In this document: one piece after another, positions 16,384 to 27,250 of the stretch | Layout of the letters: each line of letters opens with the position of its first letter | Numbering within the stretch: position 1 is the first letter of the stretch | Translations under genes and position numbers: made by a program | From: an uncultured Rhizobiaceae group bacterium | GTDB lineage: Bacteria > Pseudomonadota > Alphaproteobacteria > Rhizobiales > Rhizobiaceae | Assembly (NCBI GenBank): GCA_938010435.1 | Contig: CALLUS010000018.1 | Coordinates: 1-64,000, forward strand | Reading direction: 5' to 3' | DNA: 64,000 nt | The notes under the pieces: model-generated | What the model saw: the letters and a program-made list of their open reading frames with translations, nothing else | The model's database searches: none | Told to the model about the DNA's origin: nothing

Positions 16384-17918
16384 TATTTCTTTTTCCCTCC
16401 AAACGGCGAACCGCCAAGGCCTGGAAGTTTAGGCATTCCACCGCCCATACCGCCTGGAAGTCCACCACCGCCCATTTTGCGGGCCATATCTTCCAGTTGT
16501 TTCGGGTCCATGCCAGCCATATCGGGCATTCCGCCGCCGCCCATTCCCGGCATACCTTTTCCACCCATGCCGGGCATACCCATGGCAGCAGCCATTTTAC
16601 CCATCATGCCTTTGCCACCCTTACCGGACATCTTTTTCATCATGTCCGCCATTTGGCGGTGCATTTTTAGCAGTTGATTGACTTCTTGTACGGAAGATCC
16701 GGAACCGGCCGCCACGCGTTTTTTGCGGCTGGCGTTTAGAAGTTTGGGCGCTTTACGCTCTTTGCGCGTCATGGATGAAATAATCGCCTGCTGACGTTTG
16801 AACACGGTGTCATCAATTCCAGCCGCTTCAATCTGTTTGGCCATTTTACCGATGCCAGGCATCATTTTCATGATGGAGCCCATACCGCCCATTTTCGACA
16901 TCTGGCCCAGTTGTTGCGAAAGGTCATCCATATCGAACAAACCTTTCTGCATTTTTGCAGCCATAGCTTGGGCTTGTTCGGCATCAATATTCTCAGACGC
17001 TTTCTCAACCAGAGAAACAATATCGCCCATGCCAAGAATACGATCCGCAATACGCTTGGGATAGAAATCCTCCAGCGCATCCATTTTCTCGCCAACACCG
17101 AGTAATTTGATCGGCTTACCAGTGACCGCACGCATGGACAGAGCAGCGCCGCCGCGACCGTCCCCATCAATACGGGTAAGAACCAGACCGGTAATGCCAA
17201 CACGGTTGTCAAAATTCTGTGCGAGATTGACAGCATCTTGACCCGTCAGTGCATCAGCAACCAGAAGAATTTCATGGGGGTTGGCAGCGGTCTTGATATC
17301 CGCCATTTCCGCCATAAGCGCTTCATCAATAGATGTGCGGCCGGCTGTATCCAAAATAACAACATCAAAGCCGCCCAATTTTGCCGCTTGAACAGCGCGA
17401 TTGGCGATCTGAATAGGCGATTGGCCTTCAATGATCGGAAGCGTTTCGGTTTCCGTTTGTTCACCCAACTGACGCAATTGCTCTTGAGCTGCTGGACGGC
17501 GCACATCAAGCGACGCCATCAGAACCTTTTTGTTCTGTTTTTCTTTCAGGCGCTTTGCAAGTTTACCGGTTGTTGTGGTCTTACCAGAACCCTGAAGGCC
17601 CACCATCATTATCGCAACGGGTGCGGGAGCGTTCAGATCGATCTGAACATCTTCCTCACCGAGCATATTGACCAACTCGTCATGGACAATTTTGACAACC
17701 ATTTGACCGGGTGTCACCGATTTGACGACTTCCGCACCAACAGCCTTCTCACGCACCGCCTCGGTAAACGAGCGCACAACATCCAAAGCCACATCAGCTT
17801 CAATCAATGCCCTGCGCACTTCGCGCAAAGCGGTTGAGACATCCTTGTCGGAAAGTGCACCACGACGGGTCAGGCCGTCGAAAATACCGCTTAATCTATC
17901 CGAAAGTGATTCAAACAT
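16383..17918 (-). CDS. ffh: signal recognition particle protein Ffh
   Basis: The 511-residue SRP54 GTPase that, with 4.5S RNA, targets nascent membrane proteins to FtsY (22.5 kb). It has the N domain (FESLSDRLSGIFDGLTRRG), then the G domain with G1 GLQGSGKTTTTGKL (about 107-120), DTAGR and TRIDGDGRGGAALS. The Met-rich M domain (about 330-430) is followed by an unusually Gly/Met-rich tail (repeats like GMPGMGGKG) ending in FGGKKK. It is the first gene of the ffh-GNAT-chorismate mutase-rpsP-rimM operon. A terminator for an upstream small transcript lies at 17991-18026. Confidence 0.97.
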   Translation of the reverse strand: MFESLSDRLSGIFDGLTRRGALSDKDVSTALREVRRALIEADVALDVVRSFTEAVREKAVGAEVVKSVTPGQMVVKIVHDELVNMLGEEDVQIDLNAPAPVAIMMVGLQGSGKTTTTGKLAKRLKEKQNKKVLMASLDVRRPAAQEQLRQLGEQTETETLPIIEGQSPIQIANRAVQAAKLGGFDVVILDTAGRTSIDEALMAEMADIKTAANPHEILLVADALTGQDAVNLAQNFDNRVGITGLVLTRIDGDGRGGAALSMRAVTGKPIKLLGVGEKMDALEDFYPKRIADRILGMGDIVSLVEKASENIDAEQAQAMAAKMQKGLFDMDDLSQQLGQMSKMGGMGSIMKMMPGIGKMAKQIEAAGIDDTVFKRQQAIISSMTRKERKAPKLLNASRKKRVAAGSGSSVQEVNQLLKMHRQMADMMKKMSGKGGKGMMGKMAAAMGMPGMGGKGMPGMGGGGMPDMAGMDPKQLEDMARKMGGGGLPGGMGGGMPKLPGLGGSPFGGKKK

Positions 17919-17989
17919 GGTTGGTTCCGTTTTCTTCAGGTTGCATAAGCATCCTAAAGATAGTGATTTTTAACAATCAAAACCATACG

Positions 17990-18093
17990 CAAAAAGCACC
18001 CGCGGGCGTATAACGCTGACGGGTGGTGACCTCCGGAAGCTGCAAATTTACAGGGGCCGGTCGGTGGCTCTTCGACAAATGGTTTTGTCTAAT
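17990..18093 (-). ncRNA. candidate trans-acting small RNA upstream of ffh
   Basis: The 350-nt space between ffh and the next small gene holds an intact sRNA-like unit on the minus strand. A promoter-like pair lies at 18128-18100, and the roughly 104-nt transcript would contain three hairpins. The first is GACAAA-ACCA-UUUGUC (18089-18074). The second, around CUGUAAAUUUGCAG (18053-18040), is followed by an exposed GGAGGU. The third is a strong terminator (18026-17991). Three stem-loops ending in an intrinsic terminator is the layout of rhizobial alpha-r sRNAs. No protein frame in it looks real. I could not match it to a named family, and it lacks the SRP RNA core. Confidence 0.5.
17991..18026 (-). 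terminator. Rho-independent terminator of the candidate sRNA
   Basis: On the minus strand CACCCG (18025-18020) pairs with CGGGTG (18002-17997), with an inner GCG/CGC extension, and is followed by CTTTTTGC. It faces the same way as ffh but lies upstream of it, so it must end a separate minus-strand transcript starting beyond 18030. Confidence 0.65.
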
Positions 18094-18099
18094 GGGCTG

Positions 18100-18128
18100 C
18101 ATAAAGCGGTTTTGCTGTCGAGAGTCAA
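18100..18128 (-). promoter_or_regulatory. putative promoter of the candidate sRNA
   Basis: On the minus strand TTGACT (18128-18123) and TTTATG (18105-18100) are 17 nt apart. The -35 box is 5/6 to consensus and the -10 box is weaker. Transcription would begin near 18093. Confidence 0.45.
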
Positions 18129-18268
18129 GCAATCCCTTGTGTTTGGCATGCTCACAAATCGTCACTATCTCAGAAATGACCATACAATGTGCCAAATCTC
18201 ACTGCTAAACAGGCATAATCTATTTAAGACTTCGATTCGGGGCGTATCGATAAATCAGGAGTGGAACC

Positions 18269-18454
18269 ATGTGGTTCTTTGAAAACGAGAAGCGTACCCA
18301 CAAATCCGAAGAGCAAAAAGCCAGTTCGACAGATGCCATGATCGCTGACGAACATACCGATGCACCGATACAAAACAACATTGAAAGTCTGTTGGATCGC
18401 CGCATTGAGCATCACAGCTATCGTTTTGCCAAAACGAATGCGTACCCGTACTGA
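18269..18454 (+). CDS. small hypothetical protein
   Basis: A 61-residue, hydrophilic, unrecognised protein that begins MWFFENEKRTHKSEEQ and ends in an aromatic tail, NAYPY. An AGGAG sits about 9 nt before the ATG, which is the main support. There is no signal peptide or membrane segment. The gene lies 91 nt before the MBL-fold hydrolase on the same strand. It could be a real lineage-specific small protein or a chance frame. Confidence 0.45.
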   Translation: MWFFENEKRTHKSEEQKASSTDAMIADEHTDAPIQNNIESLLDRRIEHHSYRFAKTNAYPY

Positions 18455-18544
18455 GTCAAGAACTTAGCAATTTTGCCGGTCACTTTCGACGCAGTCTGCT
18501 ATATTGGCTTGACTTACAACATTTGCCACGACACGACTTCCATC

Positions 18545-19636
18545 ATGAAACGCAGAAAATTTCTCAAAATCTTAGCCCTCTTTGGGCTGGGTGGAACCGC
18601 TGTTGCTACGGGAACAATCACCATCGCAAAGTCTCGAAACCCCTATTATTCAGGCCCTATAAGTGATCATTTTGACGGATTAAATTTCTACAACCCTGAT
18701 GGTCACCCTCCCAAAAGTATTATCGAGTTTTTTAGAACGCGATTCACGAGTCCTTCTAAAAAATGGCCGGATCAATATCCGTCACCTTATAAAGACGAGC
18801 CACCTCAGAAAGTTGCCGGAGACGCATTACGGATCTGTTTTGTAGGCCACGCAACCATTTTAATGCAGACCGCTGGCCTGAACATTCTCACAGATCCCGT
18901 TTGGGCAGAACGCTGTTCACCCGTTAGTTTTGCAGGACCAAAGCGCGTGAACCCGCCCGGGATAGATTTTGACAAACTGCCGCCAATCGATGTGATCCTG
19001 TTATCTCACAATCACTACGACCATCTCGATCTGGAAGTAATTTCAAAATTACACGAGAAATTTCAACCATTGATCGTGACCCCTTTGGGCAACGATCGTA
19101 TTTTGAAAAATCACAATACCAATTTGCGCGTAGCAGTGGGTGACTGGGGCGACACGGTTGAACTTTCACCCAGCGTGAAAGCAACGTTCGAACCTATGCA
19201 CCATTGGTCTGCCCGCGGCATGGGTGACAGACGCAACGCCCTATGGTCCGCCTTCGCACTCGAAACACCCAACGGCAATATCTATCATGTGGGCGACACT
19301 GGTTTTCATGATGGAAAGAACTTCGAAACAGCCAAAGCAAAATACGGCAGCTTTCGTTTGGCCATTTTGCCGTTTGGGGCCTATGAGCCGCGCCGATTCA
19401 TGGAACACCAACATCAAAATCCTGACGAAGCAGTGCGTGGTCACAAAATCTGCGGTGCAGAATTTACACTCGGCCATCATTGGGGGACTTTTAAATTGAC
19501 CAACGAAGGCATTGAAGACCAACTTGCACATCTGGAAGAAGCTCGCCAAAAACACGAAGTGGGCGACGATATTTTTCGCGCACTTCAACCAGGTCAGGTT
19601 TGGAATGTGCCTTTAAAAGCGCCAATGAAAGCATGA
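18545..19636 (+). CDS. MBL-fold metallo-hydrolase (UlaG/NAPE-PLD-like), membrane-anchored or exported
   Basis: A 363-residue metallo-beta-lactamase-fold protein. ATG at 18545 gives an N-terminus KRRKFLKILALFGLGGTAVATG, a positively charged n-region plus hydrophobic core typical of an anchor or Tat-like signal. The metal-binding motif is LSHNHYDHLDL (H-x-H-x-D-H, about residues 155-165), with later His in HVGDTGFHDG and LGHHWGTF. The layout matches the NAPE-PLD/RomA group of outer-layer phosphodiesterases or lactonases. The ATG at 18473 is rejected because it would bury the signal. The substrate is unknown. A GNAT gene follows after 10 nt. Confidence 0.85.
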   Translation: MKRRKFLKILALFGLGGTAVATGTITIAKSRNPYYSGPISDHFDGLNFYNPDGHPPKSIIEFFRTRFTSPSKKWPDQYPSPYKDEPPQKVAGDALRICFVGHATILMQTAGLNILTDPVWAERCSPVSFAGPKRVNPPGIDFDKLPPIDVILLSHNHYDHLDLEVISKLHEKFQPLIVTPLGNDRILKNHNTNLRVAVGDWGDTVELSPSVKATFEPMHHWSARGMGDRRNALWSAFALETPNGNIYHVGDTGFHDGKNFETAKAKYGSFRLAILPFGAYEPRRFMEHQHQNPDEAVRGHKICGAEFTLGHHWGTFKLTNEGIEDQLAHLEEARQKHEVGDDIFRALQPGQVWNVPLKAPMKA

Positions 19637-19646
19637 GACATTAGAT

Positions 19647-20273
19647 ATGCCTCTGACCGACTATCAAAGAGAAAGAAAACGTCAGTTTACGCGCACAGAT
19701 GTGCCAACTGGTCATTTGCCCGTCCACAAATGGTATTTACGCATTGACGACCCTTCGCAGATTGAAGCAAAACAACCACCCCATGAAAACGTATCCATTA
19801 CCCGCGCCATCAATCCAACCATAGAATTTTATCGGTTTCTTTATAACAGCGCTGGAGAAGAGTTTTTATGGGGAGATCGTCGGCGCATCAGCGATGAAGA
19901 GTTGCTGTCCCAGATCACACCAGAAACGTGTCACCTGATGGTCCTGTATGAAAACGGAACACCTGCCGGTTTTTGTGAACTGGATATAGAGTGTCACAAT
20001 GAAAGCAAAATCAAATATTTTGCAATGTTACCGGGTTTTTTGGGCCGCGGCTTAGGCGGATATTTTCTCAGCGCCGCTATTCGATATGCTGCAGACCTAA
20101 AACAAGTACCCCTCATATTAGACACATGCAGTCTTGACCATGAAAGTGCATTGGAAAATTATCGAAAGCGCGGCTTTAAGGTCTATCAAGAACGGGATTT
20201 TGTTGATCCTGACCCACGATTGGACGGCACAATTCGTGCAGATGCAGGAAAGCATGTTCCACTGGCAAAATAG
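19647..20273 (+). CDS. GNAT family N-acetyltransferase
   Basis: A 208-residue acetyltransferase. The acetyl-CoA site is in [24 protein letters not shown] (about residues 128-151). [25 protein letters not shown] is the classic last helix-strand of the fold. The N-terminal half has a Tyr-phenol-type [18 protein letters not shown]. The substrate is unknown. It is 10 nt downstream of the MBL-fold gene and 62 nt upstream of dapF. Confidence 0.85.
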   Translation: MPLTDYQRERKRQFTRTDVPTGHLPVHKWYLRIDDPSQIEAKQPPHENVSITRAINPTIEFYRFLYNSAGEEFLWGDRRRISDEELLSQITPETCHLMVLYENGTPAGFCELDIECHNESKIKYFAMLPGFLGRGLGGYFLSAAIRYAADLKQVPLILDTCSLDHESALENYRKRGFKVYQERDFVDPDPRLDGTIRADAGKHVPLAK

Positions 20274-20335
20274 CCGTTAACATCTCTGAACACGAATATC
20301 TGGTATTTTGTCGCGACCTCCGCCATATAAGCGCC

Positions 20336-21202
20336 ATGAGCACGATGGTTCCCATTGCGAAAATGAATGGTCTCGGCAACAAGATTATTGTTGCCGACAT
20401 GCGCGCGTGTGCTGATCACATTACATCAGCAGCCGCGATTGCCTTAGCCAGTGATCCAAAGACCCATTTCGACCAACTGATGGCAGTCCATGCACCCGGC
20501 AAAATAGGCAAGGATGCTGTGATTAAAATATTCAATTCTGACGGAACAATTGCAGGCGCATGCGGCAATGGCACGCGCTGCGTTGTAAATTGGCTCGATC
20601 AACCGGAAAATGGTGACTTTTTTTCATTCGAAGTAAACGGTCAACAACTCAAAGCGCAAAAATTGGACGATGGTCGCGTAACCGTCAATATGGGCGTCCC
20701 ACGTTTTGAATGGGACCAAATACCGCTTTCAGACGAGTTTGCAGATACCCGTGGCATTGAACTTGAAGTGGGGCCACTCGGCGCACCTATTCTGCACACA
20801 CCGTCTGCGGCCAATATCGGTAATCCCCACATCACGTTTTGGGCCGACAAAGATGTGAACACTTATGCGCTCGATAAATTTGGGCCCATGCTGGAACATC
20901 ACATGTTGTTTCCCGATCGTGTGAACATCACAATCGCGCAGGTGACGGGTGAAGATGAATTGACCATGCGCACATGGGAACGTGGTGCAGGCCTAACCGA
21001 AGCATGTGGTTCTGCCGCTTGTGCTGCTGCGGTAAATGCAGCACGCACTGGCCGAACAGGTCGCAAAGTCGTCACCCATTTGCCCGGTGGTCTATTGGAA
21101 ATCGAATGGCGCGCAGACAACTTTATTCTCATGACGGGGCCAACCGAACACGAATTTGACGGCATATTTGATCCACTCACCGGCGCTTGGGAGCAAGCGT
21201 GA
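20336..21202 (+). CDS. dapF: diaminopimelate epimerase
   Basis: The 288-residue cofactor-free racemase that converts LL- to meso-diaminopimelate for lysine and peptidoglycan. Both catalytic cysteines are present: the first in GACGNGTRC (about residue 76) and the second in [10 protein letters not shown] (about 223). The N-terminus [16 protein letters not shown] is diagnostic. It is joined to mtaB by a TGATG overlap. The dapF-mtaB-ftsY order is widespread in Rhizobiales. Confidence 0.97.
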   Translation: MSTMVPIAKMNGLGNKIIVADMRACADHITSAAAIALASDPKTHFDQLMAVHAPGKIGKDAVIKIFNSDGTIAGACGNGTRCVVNWLDQPENGDFFSFEVNGQQLKAQKLDDGRVTVNMGVPRFEWDQIPLSDEFADTRGIELEVGPLGAPILHTPSAANIGNPHITFWADKDVNTYALDKFGPMLEHHMLFPDRVNITIAQVTGEDELTMRTWERGAGLTEACGSAACAAAVNAARTGRTGRKVVTHLPGGLLEIEWRADNFILMTGPTEHEFDGIFDPLTGAWEQA

Positions 21203-22491
21203 TGAGCAAGCTCGATATTATCACATTTGGCTGTCGCCTCAACACTTATGAAAGCGAGGTCATGCGCCGTGAAGCGACAGCTGCCGGCTTACCCGAAGTT
21301 GAGGGCGGAGCGATCATCATCAACACATGTGCCGTGACGGGCAAAGCAGTGACAGACGCCAAACGCGCCATTCGCAAAGCGCGCCGTGAAAACCCGGACG
21401 CACGCATTATTGTTTCAGGCTGTGCCGCACAGACGGAGCCAGACACGTTTGCACTGATGGATGAAGTTGATCTTGTTCTCGGCAATGAAGAAAAACTACA
21501 CGCCCACTCGTATCGGCAACTGCAAGAATTCGGTGTGAACCAATTTGAAAAAGTGCGCGTCAACGACATCATGTCAGTGAAGGAAACGGCATCTCACATG
21601 GTGGAAGCCATTGAAGGCCGGACACGCGCTTTCGTTCAAGTCCAAAATGGATGCGACCATCGCTGCACATTTTGCATCATTCCTTATGGCCGCGGTAATT
21701 CCCGTTCGGTTCCCGCCGGAGAAGTTGTCGCTCAAATTCAACAACTCTGCGATAATGGCTATCGCGAAGTCGTATTGACCGGTGTTGATCTCACGTCTTG
21801 GGGCGGCGGTTTGCCTGGCACGCCATCTTTGGGGCGTCTTGTGCAATCCATTTTGAACAATGTACGCGGGCTTGAACGTTTGCGTCTGTCTTCCATTGAT
21901 TCCATCGAAGTAGATGAACCCTTGATGGACGCAATTTCGAGTGATCAACGTCTCATGCCCCATCTTCATTTGTCACTACAATCTGGTGACGACATGATTT
22001 TGAAACGGATGAAGCGTCGCCATCTGCGCGAAGACACGATTCAGTTTTGTAATGATGTACGCGCGGCCCGACCAGATGTGGTTTTTGGCGCGGATATTAT
22101 TGCCGGTTTTCCAACAGAAACCGAAGAGATGTTTCAAAACTCCCTCGCGATTGTTGAAGAAGCAGGTCTCACTCATTTACATGTATTTCCATACTCCGCA
22201 CGCGCAGGAACGCCGGCAGCACGTATGCCCCAATTGGACAGATCAATCGTGGTGGAACGAGCCAAACGTTTGCGCCTCTTAGGCCAAAAACGTCTTGAGA
22301 CATTTCTCGACTGCTGCGTCGGCCAAGATGCAGATGTATTGATGGAGAGAGATGGTCTCGGACGCACGGTTCAATTCACGCCAGTGAATGTGGACAACGC
22401 CGAAGCGGGCACACTGGTGAAACTTCAAATCACAGGTCATGATGGTGTTCGGTTGACGGGGACCGTGCCGGATCACAGTAAAGCGGCGTAG
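21202..22491 (+). CDS. mtaB: tRNA t6A37 methylthiotransferase MtaB (radical SAM)
   Basis: A 429-residue MiaB-family enzyme that converts t6A37 to ms2t6A in ANN-decoding tRNAs. It has an N-terminal UPF0004 domain with three cluster cysteines (TFGCRLN, INTCAVTG, VSGCAAQ), the radical-SAM triad CDHRCTFC (about residues 149-156) and a C-terminal TRAM-like domain. Its substrate t6A is made by TsaD, encoded at 60.0 kb. ATG at 21202 shares a base with the dapF stop; the longer frame at 21187 is inside dapF. Confidence 0.95.
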   Translation: MSKLDIITFGCRLNTYESEVMRREATAAGLPEVEGGAIIINTCAVTGKAVTDAKRAIRKARRENPDARIIVSGCAAQTEPDTFALMDEVDLVLGNEEKLHAHSYRQLQEFGVNQFEKVRVNDIMSVKETASHMVEAIEGRTRAFVQVQNGCDHRCTFCIIPYGRGNSRSVPAGEVVAQIQQLCDNGYREVVLTGVDLTSWGGGLPGTPSLGRLVQSILNNVRGLERLRLSSIDSIEVDEPLMDAISSDQRLMPHLHLSLQSGDDMILKRMKRRHLREDTIQFCNDVRAARPDVVFGADIIAGFPTETEEMFQNSLAIVEEAGLTHLHVFPYSARAGTPAARMPQLDRSIVVERAKRLRLLGQKRLETFLDCCVGQDADVLMERDGLGRTVQFTPVNVDNAEAGTLVKLQITGHDGVRLTGTVPDHSKAA

Positions 22492-22499
22492 GGGAATTT

Positions 22500-24323
<1,824 letters not shown>

Positions 24324-24333
24324 TCGAAACACC

Positions 24334-24948
24334 ATGAAATTAATCGCTTCAAATATTGCAGTTATCCGCGGTGAAGATCTGATCCTTCAAGATGTCTCTT
24401 TTAACGTCTCTGCGGGTGAAGCATTGATTATACGGGGAGAGAACGGATCGGGGAAATCTACTCTGCTGCGTGCGATTGCCGGTTTGTTGCCGCTGGAGGT
24501 TGGATCATTTTCAATCGAAGATCCAACAAACGGATTTGGCGGCACGACTCACACTGATTTATGCCATTATCTCGGTCATGAAAATGCGATGAAACCTGCC
24601 ATGAGTGTCGGAGAAAACCTTGTTTTCTGGCAGGAATTTGCAGGCCAGCCCCATTTGGACATTGATGAAGCAATGGACATGGTAGGACTCGACGGTTTGC
24701 AAGATGTTCCTTTTGCCCACCTATCAACCGGCCAGCGCCGTCGTATTTCCATAGCGCGGCTTCTTATCAGCTATCGACCAATTTGGTTGCTGGACGAACC
24801 CACAGCCGGGTTGGATGCGGCGTCTGAAAAACAATTCTCAGAATTGATGAAAGCTCATCTTGAAGATGATGGAATCATCCTTGCAGCCACACATATTCCA
24901 CTTGGATTAGACTCCACCAAAGAGTTGGTTTTTGGAGCAATTAAATGA
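24334..24948 (+). CDS. ccmA: heme exporter ATP-binding protein CcmA
   Basis: The 204-residue ABC ATPase of cytochrome c maturation system I, which with CcmB (and CcmCD) releases holo-CcmE. It has Walker A GENGSGKST, signature LSTGQRRRISIARLL and Walker B WLLDEPTAGLD. It is the first gene of ccmABCDG, starting 10 nt after ftsY and overlapping ccmB by 4 nt. Confidence 0.95.
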   Translation: MKLIASNIAVIRGEDLILQDVSFNVSAGEALIIRGENGSGKSTLLRAIAGLLPLEVGSFSIEDPTNGFGGTTHTDLCHYLGHENAMKPAMSVGENLVFWQEFAGQPHLDIDEAMDMVGLDGLQDVPFAHLSTGQRRRISIARLLISYRPIWLLDEPTAGLDAASEKQFSELMKAHLEDDGIILAATHIPLGLDSTKELVFGAIK

Positions 24949-25604
24949 TTGCGTTGTTCAAACGCGACTTCAAACTGGCCCTGCGTTCAGGAGGTGGAGC
25001 AGCAATAGCATTGCTGTTTTATTTTGCTGTTGTGATTTCCATGCCTTTTGCCATTGGTCCCGATCCGATTCTTCTCTCCACCATTGGTGGAGCAACACTT
25101 TGGATTGGCGCACTATTGGCTTCATTGCTGGGGCTGGAACGTTTGTTCCAAAGCGATGCGGAAGATGGTTCACTGGATCAAATGTTGATTTCAACGGTTC
25201 CATTAGGTGGACAAGTGTTTATCAAAAGCCTCGTTCATTGGCTGGTCACAGGCTTGCCACTCACCATAATGGCACCTGTCTTTGGTTTGTTTCTCGGCAT
25301 GAGCCAAGACGCATTGTTAGCAAGCATGGCGACCTTGGCGGTTGGCACACCGGCCATATCTTTCATTGGTGCCGTGGGCGCCTCCATCACGGTTTCGCTT
25401 GCCCGTGGTGGCTTGCTCCTCTCCGTCCTTGTTCTACCAATGTGTATACCTGTTTTAATATTTGGTGTTGGTGCAGTTCGTGCTGCTGTCACGGAACCTG
25501 ATCCCTTTCTGCCACCCTTTCTCTTGGTGGCAGCCATCTCACTGTTCTTTGCAGTGATCGGGCCATTCGCTTCAGCTTTGGCCTTGCGGCAAGGCGCGTC
25601 ATGA
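24945..25604 (+). CDS. ccmB: heme exporter membrane protein CcmB
   Basis: A 219-residue integral membrane protein with six hydrophobic segments, starting MIALFKRDFKLALRSGGGAA. The family block GLERLFQSDAEDGSLDQML lies near residue 64. It is the permease partner of CcmA. The start overlaps the ccmA stop (ATGA), giving translational coupling. An 88-nt gap separates it from ccmC. Confidence 0.95.
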   Translation: MIALFKRDFKLALRSGGGAAIALLFYFAVVISMPFAIGPDPILLSTIGGATLWIGALLASLLGLERLFQSDAEDGSLDQMLISTVPLGGQVFIKSLVHWLVTGLPLTIMAPVFGLFLGMSQDALLASMATLAVGTPAISFIGAVGASITVSLARGGLLLSVLVLPMCIPVLIFGVGAVRAAVTEPDPFLPPFLLVAAISLFFAVIGPFASALALRQGAS

Positions 25605-25692
25605 ATAAGATCAACTTACCTCCACGCAAATGTGAAAACCTGTTCACACCACCCCAATTGATTGTCACAAACAAGACCGTTACAAAAACCTT

Positions 25693-26472
25693 ATGACGAT
25701 TGTAGATTCACCCAACATTCCACGCGGTTTAACTGCATTGGCCAACCCAACGCGGTTTCTTGCGCTCGTGCGTATCGTACTGCCATTTCTCACTCTTATC
25801 ACAGTCATCCTGTTGGCTATCGGGTTATGGATGGGTTTTTCCGTTCCCGATGATTATCAGCAAGGCCGCACAGTTCGCATCATGTTTGTTCATGTCCCAT
25901 CTGTCTGGATGGCCATGGGTGCTTATATGGTTATGGTTTCAAGCGCCCTTGGTGTATTGGTTTGGCGGCATCCGTTAGCTGACGTGGCTGCCAGAGCAGC
26001 TGCCCCATTAGGCGCTTGTTTTACATTTCTCGGTCTTGCAACCGGCTCCATCTGGGGGCGCCCCATGTGGGGCACTTGGTGGGTTTGGGATGCACGCCTG
26101 ACCAGCTTTCTTATTCTCTTCATCATCTATTTGGGTCTTATGGCTCTTTGGAATTCGATTGAAGAACCCGCACGTTCAGCCCGCATGGCGGCAGTCGCAA
26201 TCCTTGTAGGCGCAATAAATATCCCAATCATCAAATTCTCGGTTGATTGGTTCACCACACTGCATCAACCCGCAAGTGTATTGCGGTCTGACGGTCCCAC
26301 TTTAGCTCCTGAATTTCTTTATCCGTTGTTCACCATGGGTCTTGCTTTTTTGTTTCTATTTCTCACTTTGCATCTGATGGCCATGCGTAATGAAATTCTG
26401 CGTCGTCAAATCAGAACACTGCAACGCAAAGCCACACGCGACATTCGCGCCAAGAAACAGGCCACGACATGA
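25693..26472 (+). CDS. ccmC: heme-handling protein CcmC
   Basis: A 259-residue six-helix member of the heme-handling family that loads heme onto CcmE. The tryptophan-rich WWD signature is present as GSIWGRPMWGTWWVWDARLTS (about residues 118-138), and the conserved periplasmic His is in MFVHVPSVWMA and WFTTLHQP. It overlaps ccmD by ATGA. Confidence 0.96.
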   Translation: MTIVDSPNIPRGLTALANPTRFLALVRIVLPFLTLITVILLAIGLWMGFSVPDDYQQGRTVRIMFVHVPSVWMAMGAYMVMVSSALGVLVWRHPLADVAARAAAPLGACFTFLGLATGSIWGRPMWGTWWVWDARLTSFLILFIIYLGLMALWNSIEEPARSARMAAVAILVGAINIPIIKFSVDWFTTLHQPASVLRSDGPTLAPEFLYPLFTMGLAFLFLFLTLHLMAMRNEILRRQIRTLQRKATRDIRAKKQATT

Positions 26473-26639
26473 ACGAGATTTTTGGCACACAATATTTCGG
26501 CTTCATCGCATCTTCCTTCGGCATTACATTATTTGTTTTGCTTGCCATAACTTTTTGGATTTTGTGGACCCATCGCGCGCGCCGAAAAGCACTCGCCAAG
26601 CTCGAAGCAGCAGGCATCAAACGGGCCAGCAGTAAATGA
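26469..26639 (+). CDS. ccmD: heme exporter small protein CcmD
   Basis: A 56-residue protein found by reading between ccmC and ccmG. It begins MNEIFGTQYFGFIASSFG, has one membrane helix (about residues 12-33, ITLFVLLAITFWILW) and ends in a basic tail (HRARRKALAKLE), exactly the CcmD plan. Its ATG overlaps the ccmC TGA and its TGA overlaps the ccmG ATG, so all three are coupled. CcmD stabilises CcmC-CcmE and helps release holo-CcmE. Confidence 0.92.
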   Translation: MNEIFGTQYFGFIASSFGITLFVLLAITFWILWTHRARRKALAKLEAAGIKRASSK

Positions 26640-27250
26640 GCGATCAAGAGCAGCACACCGGGAAACTTGGATCATCACCTCTACGCCTTTTAATCATTTT
26701 TGCACCCCTGATTGTTTTTGGAGCATTGGTTGCCGTTTTCTTTACTCAACTCATATCTGGCCGCGACACCTCTGAACTACCATCTGCTCTCATTGGCAAA
26801 TCAATTCCCCAATTTGATTTACCAGCATTACCGGGACTCAAAACTAATGATGGCGATGTACCGGGGCTCAAATCAGACGACTTCAAAGGCAAAGTCACAC
26901 TGATCAATATTTTCGCATCTTGGTGCGCGCCATGTCGGGCAGAACACCCTGTGCTGATGTCTCTTTCTAAAAACCCAGATCTTACGATGTTTGGCATCAA
27001 CTATAAGGACATCAATGAAAATGCATTGCGTTTTTTAGGAGCATTGGGAAATCCCTATGATCGTGTCGGCACGGATCAAAAAGGACGTACGGCCATAGAT
27101 TGGGGTTTCTATGGAATTCCAGAAACACTGCTCGTTGGACCGGACGGAATTGTTCGCTATAAAATTGTAGGGCCAATCGGCACCAAAAAATTCACTGAAT
27201 TAAAGAGTGAAATCGACAAACTTGTGAAAGAGCTAAACGGGTCTTCTTAA
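26636..27250 (+). CDS. ccmG: thiol:disulfide interchange protein CcmG/DsbE
   Basis: A 204-residue membrane-anchored periplasmic thioredoxin: one N-terminal helix (about residues 19-41), then a thioredoxin fold with ASWCAPCRAEHP (about residues 96-107), the CcmG type of active site, and GIPETLLVGPDG with the cis-Pro loop. It keeps apocytochrome c cysteines reduced. It is last in ccmABCDG and overlaps the convergent septation gene by 4 nt. The ccmE, ccmF and ccmH genes are not in this window. Confidence 0.95.
   Translation: MSDQEQHTGKLGSSPLRLLIIFAPLIVFGALVAVFFTQLISGRDTSELPSALIGKSIPQFDLPALPGLKTNDGDVPGLKSDDFKGKVTLINIFASWCAPCRAEHPVLMSLSKNPDLTMFGINYKDINENALRFLGALGNPYDRVGTDQKGRTAIDWGFYGIPETLLVGPDGIVRYKIVGPIGTKKFTELKSEIDKLVKELNGSS

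Noticed and set aside
14419-17918. GNAT and chorismate mutase between ffh and rpsP as a recent insertion
   Set aside because: Tight stop/start overlaps and the known occurrence of chorismate mutase at this place in rhizobial genomes argue for an old arrangement.
18001-18060. ACCTCCGGAAGC stretch resembling the SRP (4.5S) RNA apical loop near ffh
   Set aside because: The conserved GGTCAGGTCCGGAAGGAAGCAGC arrangement is not there on either strand; only the CCGGAAG core matches, which can occur by chance.
24932-25501. 189-codon plus-strand frame over ccmB
   Set aside because: It is in the wrong frame relative to CcmB, rich in Trp/Arg/His/Cys, and overlaps the real gene almost completely.
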